DNA from: an uncultured Flavobacteriales bacterium
Lineage (GTDB): Bacteria > Bacteroidota > Bacteroidia > Flavobacteriales > Crocinitomicaceae
Direction: 5' to 3'
NCBI GenBank assembly: GCA_946478775.1
Contig: CAMLDR010000041.1
Coordinates: 1 to 26,126 of the forward strand
Length of the DNA: 26,126 bases
Every line of letters starts with the position of its first letter. Position 1 is the first letter of the stretch. Below the pieces are notes generated by a model. The model searched no databases and was not told the DNA's origin. It worked only from the letters and a program-made list of their open reading frames with translations. Below, one piece after another: positions 16,672 to 23,202 of this stretch. The translations under genes and the position numbers were made by a program.

Positions 16672-18173
16672 TTCTTTTTTTTCGATTGGAACGTTTTGGA
16701 AGTATTTACATGTTTCTTTAAGATTCTGCTACCCTCTTCTCTCACCGGCTCTCGCTTTCTGAAACTCCAAACCACATCGCTGGCGGCCTTTCGGGTAGTT
16801 TCTATATCTACAATCGGATTGGGGTAATCTTCTCCGATTTGAACACCATAAAGACTCTGTTCCATGGATGTCATTTTCCAGGGTTCATGAATGAGTGCAG
16901 CGGGAACATCTTTTAATTCCGGAATCCAGGTTTTGATAAAGACACCTTCTTTATCGTGCTCCTCCGAATTTTTGATCGGATTGTAAATGCGAATGGTATT
17001 GATTCCTGTTACACCCGATTGCATTTGTAACTGCGGATAATGAATTCCAGGCTCATAGTCTAAGAACTGTCGAGCTAAAAAATGCAGTTCACGCCAATCT
17101 TGCCAGAGATTGAAAACGAAAAAAGAAACCACCATGGCGCGCATTCTGAAATTAATGTAACCGGTTGCTGCCACACAACGCATACATGCATCTACAATTG
17201 GAACTCCTGTTTTGCCATTTTGCCAGGCTTCAATATAGGCTTGGTTTCGTGGTTTCACCAATACATCATAGGCTCTGTTGACATTCTCAAATTCCATTCT
17301 GCATTCGTCTTCAAACTTTTGAATGAAGTGGCAATGCCAATGCAAACGGGAAATGAAATTGGAAAGTGCTCTTTTATTGGTGGATGTTTGGTAGCAATTC
17401 ATCGTCATTTGATAGACCATGCGCATACTGATGTTTCCGTAAGCCAAATAGGGGGAAAGTCGGCTACACCCCTTTCTGCTCAGAGCCGGTTTCGAAATGT
17501 ATTTGGAATAATTGAAATAGCGTTCTTTCAAGAAACTGTCTAAATATTTCCACGCATAGCTTTCTCCTCCAGGTTGAAACACTTTATTGACAGTCGTCAT
17601 TTCAGGATCTAATGCTGAACCTTTAAGCTTATTGTAAAAATCGTCACTCAGTTGAAGTAAATTCAATGTTTCCAAATCAACCAATTTGGGTTCCTCTTGC
17701 ATTTTTGCTTTCCACAACTGATCCCAATACTGCCTGGATGGAAGCTTTCGAATAACACCGTTGAGCTGATACTCCTTCCACTCGATCTCGTTTTCCCTGC
17801 AAAACTGCTGCATGGCAAGGTCTCTGTCAAACGTTAATCGGTTTCCTGTTTCCTGATGGGAGAAAACAGTTTGAATGGAATAGTTTTTTGCCAAATTTCC
17901 AAAAACAGAAAGCGCCTCGTCATGACATACGTAAATCTGATGATTTAACTCACTAAGCCTGGCCCGCATCTCCATCAGGGATTGATATACAAATCGCCAG
18001 TGCCGTACATCACTATCATCGTAGTTCATTACCGACGGCTCAAAACAATACAAGAGCAAAATAGGCAACGTTTGTTTTTGTGCTTCAAAAAGTGGCTCGT
18101 GATCCGTAAAACGTAAATCTCTTTTCAGCCAAACAACCACCATTTCTTGCTTTACCCTATTTGTGTTGGCCAT
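16668..18173 (-). CDS. Cryptochrome/photolyase family flavoprotein
   Basis: 501 residues from ATG 18173, or 491 from ATG 18143, which lies eight bases after the flavin reductase stop; both are plausible. The N-terminal photolyase alpha/beta domain starts [17 protein letters not shown] (residues 12-28). The FAD domain contains [13 protein letters not shown] (237-249), SRLHWHCHF (275-283), [11 protein letters not shown] (322-332), [20 protein letters not shown] and IRIYNP (394-399). The basic C terminus ends in KSKKKK-like sequence. Known members use reduced FAD to repair UV photoproducts or sense blue light; which applies here cannot be told. It overlaps both neighbours, the flavin reductase by 22 bp and DUF2256 by 4 bp. 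Confidence 0.92.
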   Translation of the reverse strand: MANTNRVKQEMVVVWLKRDLRFTDHEPLFEAQKQTLPILLLYCFEPSVMNYDDSDVRHWRFVYQSLMEMRARLSELNHQIYVCHDEALSVFGNLAKNYSIQTVFSHQETGNRLTFDRDLAMQQFCRENEIEWKEYQLNGVIRKLPSRQYWDQLWKAKMQEEPKLVDLETLNLLQLSDDFYNKLKGSALDPEMTTVNKVFQPGGESYAWKYLDSFLKERYFNYSKYISKPALSRKGCSRLSPYLAYGNISMRMVYQMTMNCYQTSTNKRALSNFISRLHWHCHFIQKFEDECRMEFENVNRAYDVLVKPRNQAYIEAWQNGKTGVPIVDACMRCVAATGYINFRMRAMVVSFFVFNLWQDWRELHFLARQFLDYEPGIHYPQLQMQSGVTGINTIRIYNPIKNSEEHDKEGVFIKTWIPELKDVPAALIHEPWKMTSMEQSLYGVQIGEDYPNPIVDIETTRKAASDVVWSFRKREPVREEGSRILKKHVNTSKTFQSKKKK

Positions 18174-18778
18174 TGATCCGTTTTTGCATAGCTTAATCGT
18201 GCTTTCAATTGTGTTTCGAAATAGGCGTCTAATCCAACACAAGCAAGTGTATCTTCCAGCGAAGCAAACCCATCTTTGGCAATGCGTTGTTCATCTATTT
18301 CAATATGCACTAAACTTCCAATAATCAATACCGTATTGTTGATGGTGATGGCTATTTTTTGTTCGAATTTCATGGCGATTTTCACTATAGCTTCTGCAAC
18401 GAAGGGGGCGTGGAAATCAGGTTGAAAACTTTCTGTAAAACCACACGCTTCAAACTCTGAAACATCTTTGGCATACTTGGCAGAAGTTTGATGGACTTTT
18501 TCGAAATCAGCTGCATGGGTATAATTCAAGGTGTACTCACCCGTTTCAATGATATTATCGAGCGTATCTCTTTTTACGGTATCCGGCCGACAAATAAAAC
18601 CCCAGAGCGGTGGATTCGCTCCAATATGTATCAATGAATTAAAAACAGCCAGGTTGTTTTGTCCATCAGCAGAGCGAGTTCCAATCAGCACAGCTTGTTT
18701 GATACCAGCTAACGAATTCATTAACTGGGCCCGGTAGCGACTTTCGTATTGGCTTAACGTTTCTTTATCAATGATCAT
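18152..18778 (-). CDS. Flavin reductase family protein (FMN-binding split barrel)
   Basis: 208 residues. The split-barrel flavin reductase/flavoredoxin fold is suggested by [24 protein letters not shown] near the N terminus, [18 protein letters not shown], the [11 protein letters not shown] core and [10 protein letters not shown]. Such proteins bind FMN and reduce free flavin with NAD(P)H or act as oxidoreductases. Its place between two photolyase genes suggests it keeps the flavin cofactor reduced or supplies a redox partner; that is inference. The ATG at 18778 overlaps the end of the upstream photolyase homologue by 11 bp. Confidence 0.88.
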   Translation of the reverse strand: MIIDKETLSQYESRYRAQLMNSLAGIKQAVLIGTRSADGQNNLAVFNSLIHIGANPPLWGFICRPDTVKRDTLDNIIETGEYTLNYTHAADFEKVHQTSAKYAKDVSEFEACGFTESFQPDFHAPFVAEAIVKIAMKFEQKIAITINNTVLIIGSLVHIEIDEQRIAKDGFASLEDTLACVGLDAYFETQLKARLSYAKTDQWPTQIG

Positions 18779-19877
18779 TTCTATGGTATTTATGTGAAAC
18801 TTCTTTTTCTATTTTTTTCCAATAAGCAAAGAAAGAAGGATAATAATCAGTCAATTGTTCCGAAATCCAATCCCGTGGGTCTTCGATTCCTGAATAGTGC
18901 GAGTTAAATGGATGTTCTTTGTAATGAATTGTTTGTAGTTGAATCTGCTCGTATAGTTCATTGAAAGAACCAACAAAAACCTGGATCCCAGAGATATTAT
19001 TAGCCAGGCTAAGCATAAACTCCATGCATTTTTCACTAATTGGATAAGCATCAAAGAATGCGGGTTCCAGCAATAAAATCCGATTGCCTTTTTCATTTGA
19101 TCTCCAAACGGGATCGAGATTGTAGTAATTGTAAATAAACGTTGGCAAAGATTTATTGATTTCCAACGGTTTGTTTATTGGCAGAATGGTTTCCAATTTC
19201 AACGATTGAGTCGAAATTAAAACCGGAGGAATTTCCATTTCAGCAAGTGCTTCATACGAACAATCCAAGAATGTTCCCACTTGATTCGTATGGGTGTATC
19301 GATTGATGTTTTCCTGATTTGCCACATACTTTTTAGCGCTGTTCGCACCTGCAACCCATTGCCAACTGCATGCATTACTTGCCCAATCGCCATCGAGCAA
19401 ATGATAGTACATCCATTTTGCCGGTAAGAGCCAATGAGATTTTGCACTGTTACAGACCACAGAAGCAGTGTACATGCGGCAATGATTGTGCATGTAGCCG
19501 GTTTTGTATAAATCCTGAATCGCTTGATCTATTCCTGAAATTCCGGTAGTTGCCTGAAAGATTGCTTCAGGAATGTCCTGATTCGAAACGGGTTGCTGCT
19601 GTTGTTTGATGTCCTGATTCAAGTCCCTGTGTTGACCTACACGCTGGAAATAGTCGCGCCAACACAATTCTTTCACAAACGATTCGATGGCTGAAACGGC
19701 ATACCCCTTCTTCAAAACCTCTTCGAGAATCTGTTTTGTACTGATCACACCACGAGAAACATAAGGTGACAAATAAGTTACTGCGCCGTCTGAATAATTT
19801 CTCGTTTCACCATATTTCACCGGATCAATCTGATCTATTCTATCTAATATCGATTGATAATCAGAAGCGAATTCCAT
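18768..19877 (-). CDS. Photolyase FAD-domain protein lacking N-terminal antenna domain, with C-terminal extension
   Basis: 369 residues. It begins within the photolyase catalytic domain: YLSPYVSRGVIST (35-47), VKELCWRDYF (68-77), TTGISGIDQAIQDLYKTGYM (110-129), HNHCRMYTASVV, LLDGDWASNACSWQWVAGAN (160-179), then ANQENINRY. The usual N-terminal alpha/beta domain is absent. Instead, residues ~215-369 form an extension with NRILLLEPAFFDAYPISEK (265-283) and GIQVFVGSFNELYEQI, which resembles an alpha/beta fold placed after the FAD domain. It is joined to the DUF2805 gene by a TAATG overlap. FAD binding seems likely; repair activity is unknown. Confidence 0.87.
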   Translation of the reverse strand: MEFASDYQSILDRIDQIDPVKYGETRNYSDGAVTYLSPYVSRGVISTKQILEEVLKKGYAVSAIESFVKELCWRDYFQRVGQHRDLNQDIKQQQQPVSNQDIPEAIFQATTGISGIDQAIQDLYKTGYMHNHCRMYTASVVCNSAKSHWLLPAKWMYYHLLDGDWASNACSWQWVAGANSAKKYVANQENINRYTHTNQVGTFLDCSYEALAEMEIPPVLISTQSLKLETILPINKPLEINKSLPTFIYNYYNLDPVWRSNEKGNRILLLEPAFFDAYPISEKCMEFMLSLANNISGIQVFVGSFNELYEQIQLQTIHYKEHPFNSHYSGIEDPRDWISEQLTDYYPSFFAYWKKIEKEVSHKYHRNDH

Positions 19878-20146
19878 TAGCGTTTGCTTATTTTGTTCCT
19901 GGATATGGTTCTTTGGCGACTACATTTGAATCGGTCGATCTCCGGATTTCTTTTTTGCGTGTGTTTTTGACTGACTCCACTATTGACACGTTTTCGCCAC
20001 AGATTAAAACTACTGCGTTTTAATTCTCTTCGCATGAGTGCAATTACGTCTGCCTCAGAAAATGCGAACTGTGCTTTTATAGCTTCAAATGGAGTCCGAT
20101 CCTCCCAAGCCATTTCAATAATTCGATCAATATTCGTTTGTTCCAT
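19877..20146 (-). CDS. TIGR03643/DUF2805 family protein
   Basis: 89 residues from ATG 20146. It opens with the family signature IDRIIEMAWEDRTPFEAIKA, then SEADVIALMRRELKRSSFNL and WRKRV. This looks like a helix-turn-helix-like basic module, followed by a Lys/Arg-rich C-terminal tail (KHTQKRNPEIDRFKCSRQR). TIGR03643 proteins are short and of unknown function and recur near photolyase/cryptochrome genes. A nucleic-acid-binding role is possible from its charge. It is the first gene of the photolyase operon, and its TAA overlaps the ATG of the next gene. Confidence 0.9.
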   Translation of the reverse strand: MEQTNIDRIIEMAWEDRTPFEAIKAQFAFSEADVIALMRRELKRSSFNLWRKRVNSGVSQKHTQKRNPEIDRFKCSRQRTISRNKISKR

Positions 20147-20265
20147 CAAAAACCTGTAAGGTGTAAATATTTGAATCTGATTGGTGCCTTTTTCTAATTA
20201 TAACGCTAGAACCTATCATTCATTCTGTAAGAATCATTCCGTCTGAAATGCTAAGATATAATTAA

Positions 20266-20301
20266 TTTTGTTTAACAAAATGAAAAATAAATTAAACAAA
20301 A
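20266..20301. repeat. 10-bp perfect inverted repeat upstream of photolyase operon
   Basis: TTTTGTTTAA (20266-20275) and TTAAACAAAA (20292-20301) are exact inverted arms around 16 bases, 120 bp upstream of the DUF2805 start. They could be a regulator site or an RNA hairpin; AT-richness makes chance occurrence more likely than usual. Confidence 0.4.
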
Positions 20302-20356
20302 AATTTCGATCAAAAGTTCAGCAAATAAGAAACAAAATAAGAATGATGTCAACGAA

Positions 20357-20382
20357 AAAAGCATCACTTTCGCGATGCTTTT
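20357..20382. terminator. Bidirectional terminator-like hairpin A
   Basis: AAAAGCATC (20357-20365) and GATGCTTTT (20374-20382) form a 9-bp stem with an 8-nt loop, flanked by A and T runs. On the minus strand it lies downstream of the SDR gene ending at 20527 and would end that transcript. Confidence 0.75.
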
Positions 20383-20390
20383 CTTTTTGT

Positions 20391-20422
20391 GTGATCTCGT
20401 CAGGATTGCAGCTGGAAACTTT
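20391..20422 (-). repeat. Degenerate tRNA-3'-end-like remnant, copy A
   Basis: The + strand reads GTGATCTCGTCAGGATT, resembling the complement of a tRNA T-arm and acceptor 3' strand, then ATTGCAGCTGGAAACTTT (20405-20422), which recurs with one change at 22482-22499. No matching acceptor 5' strand lies within 90 bases, so no intact tRNA is present. Confidence 0.5.
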
Positions 20423-20526
20423 AATTTATGAAGTGAAGTTCGAACATCAAAAATGAATAAATATTTTACTATTTCAGCACTTTCATGAAACTGCTTTTCC
20501 TTTTTACTATTATTGTTTATCAGTCC

Positions 20527-21495
20527 TTAACGAAGTTTTTGTGATGCCTCATTTGGTTGTAAATGGATTAGTCTTTTAGTATCATTCCATAATTTTTTTG
20601 CGCGTTGTTCGTCATAAGATAATTTGGAAGAAGACCTCTCAATCAATATACCGCCATTTGATTGAAAATATTTTCCTGAGCCATTCGCATAAGCACTGTC
20701 CGCAGCAACTTTCGCAAGAGATTTCCCTGAAAAAACAATATCTCCGATTGTCACGCCACTACGTTTCATCACCCAATGCATTAATGAACTATTCGCTAAC
20801 CATTGCACAGGTTTTGGCATACTTCTTAAAAAACCTGTTCCCGAAGTTGCACCGGGGTCATATGCTATTGATGAAACAGAACTGCCCGCTTTTTTTAATC
20901 TTCTGTCCAACTCATAAGCACTAAGTACCATACATAATTTTGATGTAGAATACATCTTCCCCAATGAAAGTGGTTTTTTGCCGTCTTTGCCTGTATTAGC
21001 GAGTCCTACGGCATCATATTCTTCTGCAACACGCATCATTTTTCCATCTGCTGTGTCGGGGTCATGTGTTCCACTTGCAGTAAACACAATACGACCATTG
21101 TTTGCAACTCTGTCTATTAGCAACTCTACAAGTAAAGCGTGACCTAAATAGTTAGTGGCAAATGTTTCTTCGTAGCCGTCAATAGTGTAAGAAACAGTAC
21201 CATTTAGCCGAACTCCTGCATTACAAATAATGGCTTGCAATGAATCAATTTCGTCATTATCAAACATCTTAAGGCATTCAGCTGCACCTGACCTTACAGA
21301 AGCCAAAGAAGATGTGTCCATTTCAAGAACATTTACTTTTATTCCGTAGGAATTTCGCAGTTCAGTAGCAAAAGTTTCCATTCGCTCAGGGCTCCGTCCT
21401 GCTAAAATTAAATTGTAACCATACGTTGAAGCAAGAAGTTTGGAACATTCAATTCCTATTCCGCTGTGTCCGCCTGTTATGAGGATTGTTGGCAT
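20527..21495 (-). CDS. SDR family oxidoreductase (protochlorophyllide-reductase-like group)
   Basis: 322 residues. SDR hallmarks: ILITGGHSGIG (4-14), LILAGRSPERM, VLEMDTSSLASVRSG, IICNAGV, TFATNYLGHALLVELL, IVFTASGTHDPD (catalytic Ser region), MYSTSKLCMVLSAYELDRRL (YxxxK) and AYDPGATSGTGFL. The long NYLGHFLL-type and DPG motifs resemble the light-dependent protochlorophyllide reductase/retinol dehydrogenase group, but a chlorophyll role is not implied. It is the second gene after the Crp/Fnr regulator and has its own operator-bearing promoter (21520-21568). Substrate unknown. Confidence 0.9.
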   Translation of the reverse strand: MPTILITGGHSGIGIECSKLLASTYGYNLILAGRSPERMETFATELRNSYGIKVNVLEMDTSSLASVRSGAAECLKMFDNDEIDSLQAIICNAGVRLNGTVSYTIDGYEETFATNYLGHALLVELLIDRVANNGRIVFTASGTHDPDTADGKMMRVAEEYDAVGLANTGKDGKKPLSLGKMYSTSKLCMVLSAYELDRRLKKAGSSVSSIAYDPGATSGTGFLRSMPKPVQWLANSSLMHWVMKRSGVTIGDIVFSGKSLAKVAADSAYANGSGKYFQSNGGILIERSSSKLSYDEQRAKKLWNDTKRLIHLQPNEASQKLR

Positions 21496-21519
21496 ATTTT
21501 TCTTTTTTAATTAGTAGTG

Positions 21520-21568
21520 CAAAGGTTACACGTTTAAAAGAGAAAACATTTGCCATTTGGCAAAAAGT
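21520..21568 (-). promoter_or_regulatory. SDR promoter with Crp/Fnr operator
   Basis: The palindrome TTTGCCA-TT-TGGCAAA (21549-21564) is centred 29.5 bp upstream of the edge of a -7-like element (AACCTTTG on the minus strand, 21520-21527, 7/8 match). There is no -33 TTTG, so activation by a regulator bound near -42 is likely. The 22-bp segment 21547-21568 is repeated with one mismatch before the Crp/Fnr gene. Confidence 0.7.
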
Positions 21569-21571
21569 GAA

Positions 21572-22129
21572 TTAACCAATACTTTTTCTAATTCTGCTCA
21601 AAGATGATTGCGTAATTCCTAAGTAGGAAGCGATAAAAGAAAGAGGAATGCGGTTAGCCGTGTTTGGAAAATTCTTTAAAAATTCAAGATAGCGTGTAGT
21701 CGCATCTTGCGAAATCATAGAACTTATTTTTTCCATTTTCTCAGCGCGATGTTTGGTCATAATTTTATCAATGATTTTGTCCCAATCTAAAATGGTGTCG
21801 GAAAGTTCTTTCCAATCTCTTTTGGTAAATGTGATTAATTTACAATCTGTCATAGCTTGTAAATAAAATGATGCTTCATAATGATCCCAATCTTTTATCA
21901 AGTGGTTTTCATTAATAAAATACTTTGTAAATTCTTCGCCTTTGTTATCATAGTACGAAATACGAATAATACCGTCTACAAGAAAACCAATATGTTGAGG
22001 CATTTTTCCTGCTTCCCAAAAGTAGCTGCCTTTCGTAAGTTGTGTTTCGGTCGCTTTGTTTGTAACAAGGTCAATTTGTTGTTGGTTCAAATGTCCAAAC
22101 TTTAGAATATATGGAATAAATTCATTCAT
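21572..22129 (-). CDS. Crp/Fnr family transcriptional regulator
   Basis: 185 residues. The cNMP-binding-type beta-roll covers about 20-115, with LTKGSYFWEAGKMPQHIGFL VDGIIR and the EEFTKYF strand. A helix with DKIMTKHRAEKMEKISSM follows, and a short C-terminal HTH reads IPLSFIASYLGITQSSLSRI. No Fnr-type N-terminal cysteines are present. Such short Bacteroidota Crp/Fnr proteins commonly have no known effector. Its own promoter and that of the SDR downstream share an almost identical palindrome, so it probably activates both. The -7 element ends four bases before the ATG. Confidence 0.9.
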   Translation of the reverse strand: MNEFIPYILKFGHLNQQQIDLVTNKATETQLTKGSYFWEAGKMPQHIGFLVDGIIRISYYDNKGEEFTKYFINENHLIKDWDHYEASFYLQAMTDCKLITFTKRDWKELSDTILDWDKIIDKIMTKHRAEKMEKISSMISQDATTRYLEFLKNFPNTANRIPLSFIASYLGITQSSLSRIRKSIG

Positions 22130-22133
22130 TCGG

Positions 22134-22182
22134 CAAAGTTAGCAATCATCCTTATTCGAGCATTTGTCATTTGGCAAAAAGT
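22134..22182 (-). promoter_or_regulatory. Crp/Fnr gene promoter with autoregulatory operator
   Basis: The segment 22161-22182 matches 21547-21568 at 21 of 22 positions; its palindrome TTTGTCATTTGGCAAA (22163-22178) is centred exactly 29.5 bp from a perfect -7 element, TAACTTTG on the minus strand (22134-22141). The same geometry at two promoters marks a genuine regulator site. The ATG at 22129 is four bases beyond the -7, giving a leaderless or nearly leaderless mRNA. Confidence 0.75.
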
Positions 22183-22229
22183 AACGCATTGTAATCTCAC
22201 TCTTGATTCTCACACTCCGTTCTGAAAAC

Positions 22230-22263
22230 AACAAAGCTTCTTGCGAATGCAAAAAGCTTTGTT
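22230..22263. terminator. Strong bidirectional hairpin B
   Basis: AACAAAGCTT-C-TTGC (22230-22244, from A22230) pairs with GCAA-A-AAGCTTTGTT (22249-22263) around a GAAT loop, 14 pairs and one mismatch. It lies between the Crp/Fnr promoter and hairpin C. Confidence 0.7.
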
Positions 22264-22265
22264 CT

Positions 22266-22282
22266 GTGACCTCGTCAGGATT
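22266..22282 (-). repeat. Degenerate tRNA-3'-end-like remnant, copy B
   Basis: GTGACCTCGTCAGGATT on the + strand differs from copy A at one position and directly adjoins hairpin B. It resembles the complement of a tRNA T-arm/acceptor end; no tRNA body follows. Confidence 0.45.
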
Positions 22283-22393
22283 AAAGATCCTTCGTCGGTC
22301 CGTGCAGTGGATAAAATGCTCGGTTTGTTTCACAAACCCGGTCATTTTGCCTTTCCACCGATTACGAATTAAAATTCGCATCGCCTGAAATGC

Positions 22394-22422
22394 AAAATGC
22401 CCACCCAAAGGGTGAGCATTTT
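22394..22422. terminator. Bidirectional terminator hairpin C
   Basis: AAAATGCCCACCC (22394-22406) pairs with GGGTGAGCATTTT (22410-22422) at 12 of 13 positions around an AAA loop. It lies downstream of the MerC-like gene on the minus strand and ends the metal-region transcript. Confidence 0.8.
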
Positions 22423-22428
22423 ATCAGA

Positions 22429-22499
22429 GTGACCTCAAGCGGGGAAACGTCAAACTTTTTAATCGAAGATTTGGAGCGTATATTGCAACTGGAAACTTT
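22429..22499 (-). repeat. Degenerate tRNA-like remnant, copy C
   Basis: Directly after hairpin C the + strand reads GTGACCTC (22429-22436), and ATTGCAACTGGAAACTTT (22482-22499) closes the segment, the latter differing from copy A at one base. The intervening 45 bases look like a decayed tRNA 3' half but do not fold into a complete cloverleaf. Confidence 0.4.
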
Positions 22500-22514
22500 G
22501 GAAAACAATATTCT

Positions 22515-23111
22515 TTAACAACAGCTTTCACCCTTTTGAATTGGTGGACATTTCACAGTTCCATAACTACAATAAACACAACAATCACCCTTTAATGGTT
22601 TGAGTACAGTTTTGCAATTTTCACATTCATAGAAGTAAGAACAAGCATCGGTTGGCATGATTTCATCTTTCTTGTGTCCGCAATTTGGACAGGTGATTGT
22701 TGAATGCAATTCTACTTCTTCTTCCGTTTCACAGCATCGACCATGTAATCTGTGGCGGTAATAATCTACAACAGTAGCAATCAAAAGTCCCAACATTCCT
22801 GCATAGAGAAAATAAATCCAATATTTACTATCGTTGAAATGGTATCCGTAAAAGATTAAAAGAGCACTCGGTATAGCGATCAGCAATGGATACATACACC
22901 TGTGTTTCCTGTATGAGATAAAGAATCCCACCAATGAAACCACAACCATTATTTGAAAAAGCCACATTGTCCAACCTCCAAAGACCTCGAAACTACCCAA
23001 ACCAAGTGCGGAAGCAGCGAGTGCAAAGATTGGAAAACAACAGGGTGAAAGGATTGCTACCAATAACATTCCCAGCACACCCCATTTACTTAGATTTTTT
23101 GCTTTACTCAT
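22515..23111 (-). CDS. MerC-like heavy-metal membrane protein with C-terminal GDCC domain
   Basis: 198 residues. The N-terminal half has four likely membrane helices (about 10-35, 46-67, 73-91, 97-113). The first holds SPCCFP (22-27), the metal-thiol motif of MerC/MerT-type mercury transporters. After a short linker with RCCETEEE, the C-terminal half is soluble and Cys-rich: CPNCGHKK, YECENC, GDCCVYCSYGTVKCPPIQ. This second part matches a small Bacteroidota protein usually seen near mercury and other metal genes. Likely role: metal (perhaps Hg or Cu) binding and transport at the inner membrane. A perfect -7 element (23117-23124) gives it its own promoter. Confidence 0.82.
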   Translation of the reverse strand: MSKAKNLSKWGVLGMLLVAILSPCCFPIFALAASALGLGSFEVFGGWTMWLFQIMVVVSLVGFFISYRKHRCMYPLLIAIPSALLIFYGYHFNDSKYWIYFLYAGMLGLLIATVVDYYRHRLHGRCCETEEEVELHSTITCPNCGHKKDEIMPTDACSYFYECENCKTVLKPLKGDCCVYCSYGTVKCPPIQKGESCC

Positions 23112-23116
23112 TACAG

Positions 23117-23124
23117 CAAATATA
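23117..23124 (-). promoter_or_regulatory. -7 element of MerC-like gene
   Basis: TATATTTG on the minus strand matches TAnnTTTG perfectly and ends five bases before the ATG at 23111. No -33 TTTG is found at 19-20 nt; a TTTTTG lies at 24-nt spacing. Leaderless transcription is likely if it is used. Confidence 0.4.
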
Positions 23125-23202
23125 GGTAAGATTAGCCATATGTCTTTTCAAAAACCCAGTAAGTAACCTCTTGCTTCACTGAAGATTTAAACGAATTCTG
23201 AA

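Larger units (their letters stand above)
20150..20526. other. Intergenic leader of photolyase operon and 3' end of SDR unit
   Basis: About 377 AT-rich bases without a convincing gene. It holds the 10-bp inverted repeat at 20266-20301, a small dyad attct-gta-agaat (20222-20234), the hairpin at 20357-20382 and the tRNA-like remnant at 20391-20422. No perfect TAnnTTTG element was found on the minus strand, so the promoter of the photolyase operon is not evident and may use another sigma factor. Confidence 0.5.

Noticed and set aside
17082..17543. 153-codon + strand frame
   Set aside because: It is antisense to the conserved FAD domain of the photolyase gene.
20268..20456. 62-codon + strand frame
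   Set aside because: It runs through the inverted repeat, hairpin A and the tRNA-like remnant and its composition is that of AT-rich spacer.
20391..20470. Intact tRNA gene
   Set aside because: Only a T-arm/acceptor-like end is seen. There is no complementary acceptor strand, D-arm or anticodon arm.
22139..22408. 89-codon minus-strand frame upstream of the Crp/Fnr gene
   Set aside because: It reads through hairpin B, the tRNA-like remnant and the Crp/Fnr operator, and starts inside hairpin C. No domain pattern.
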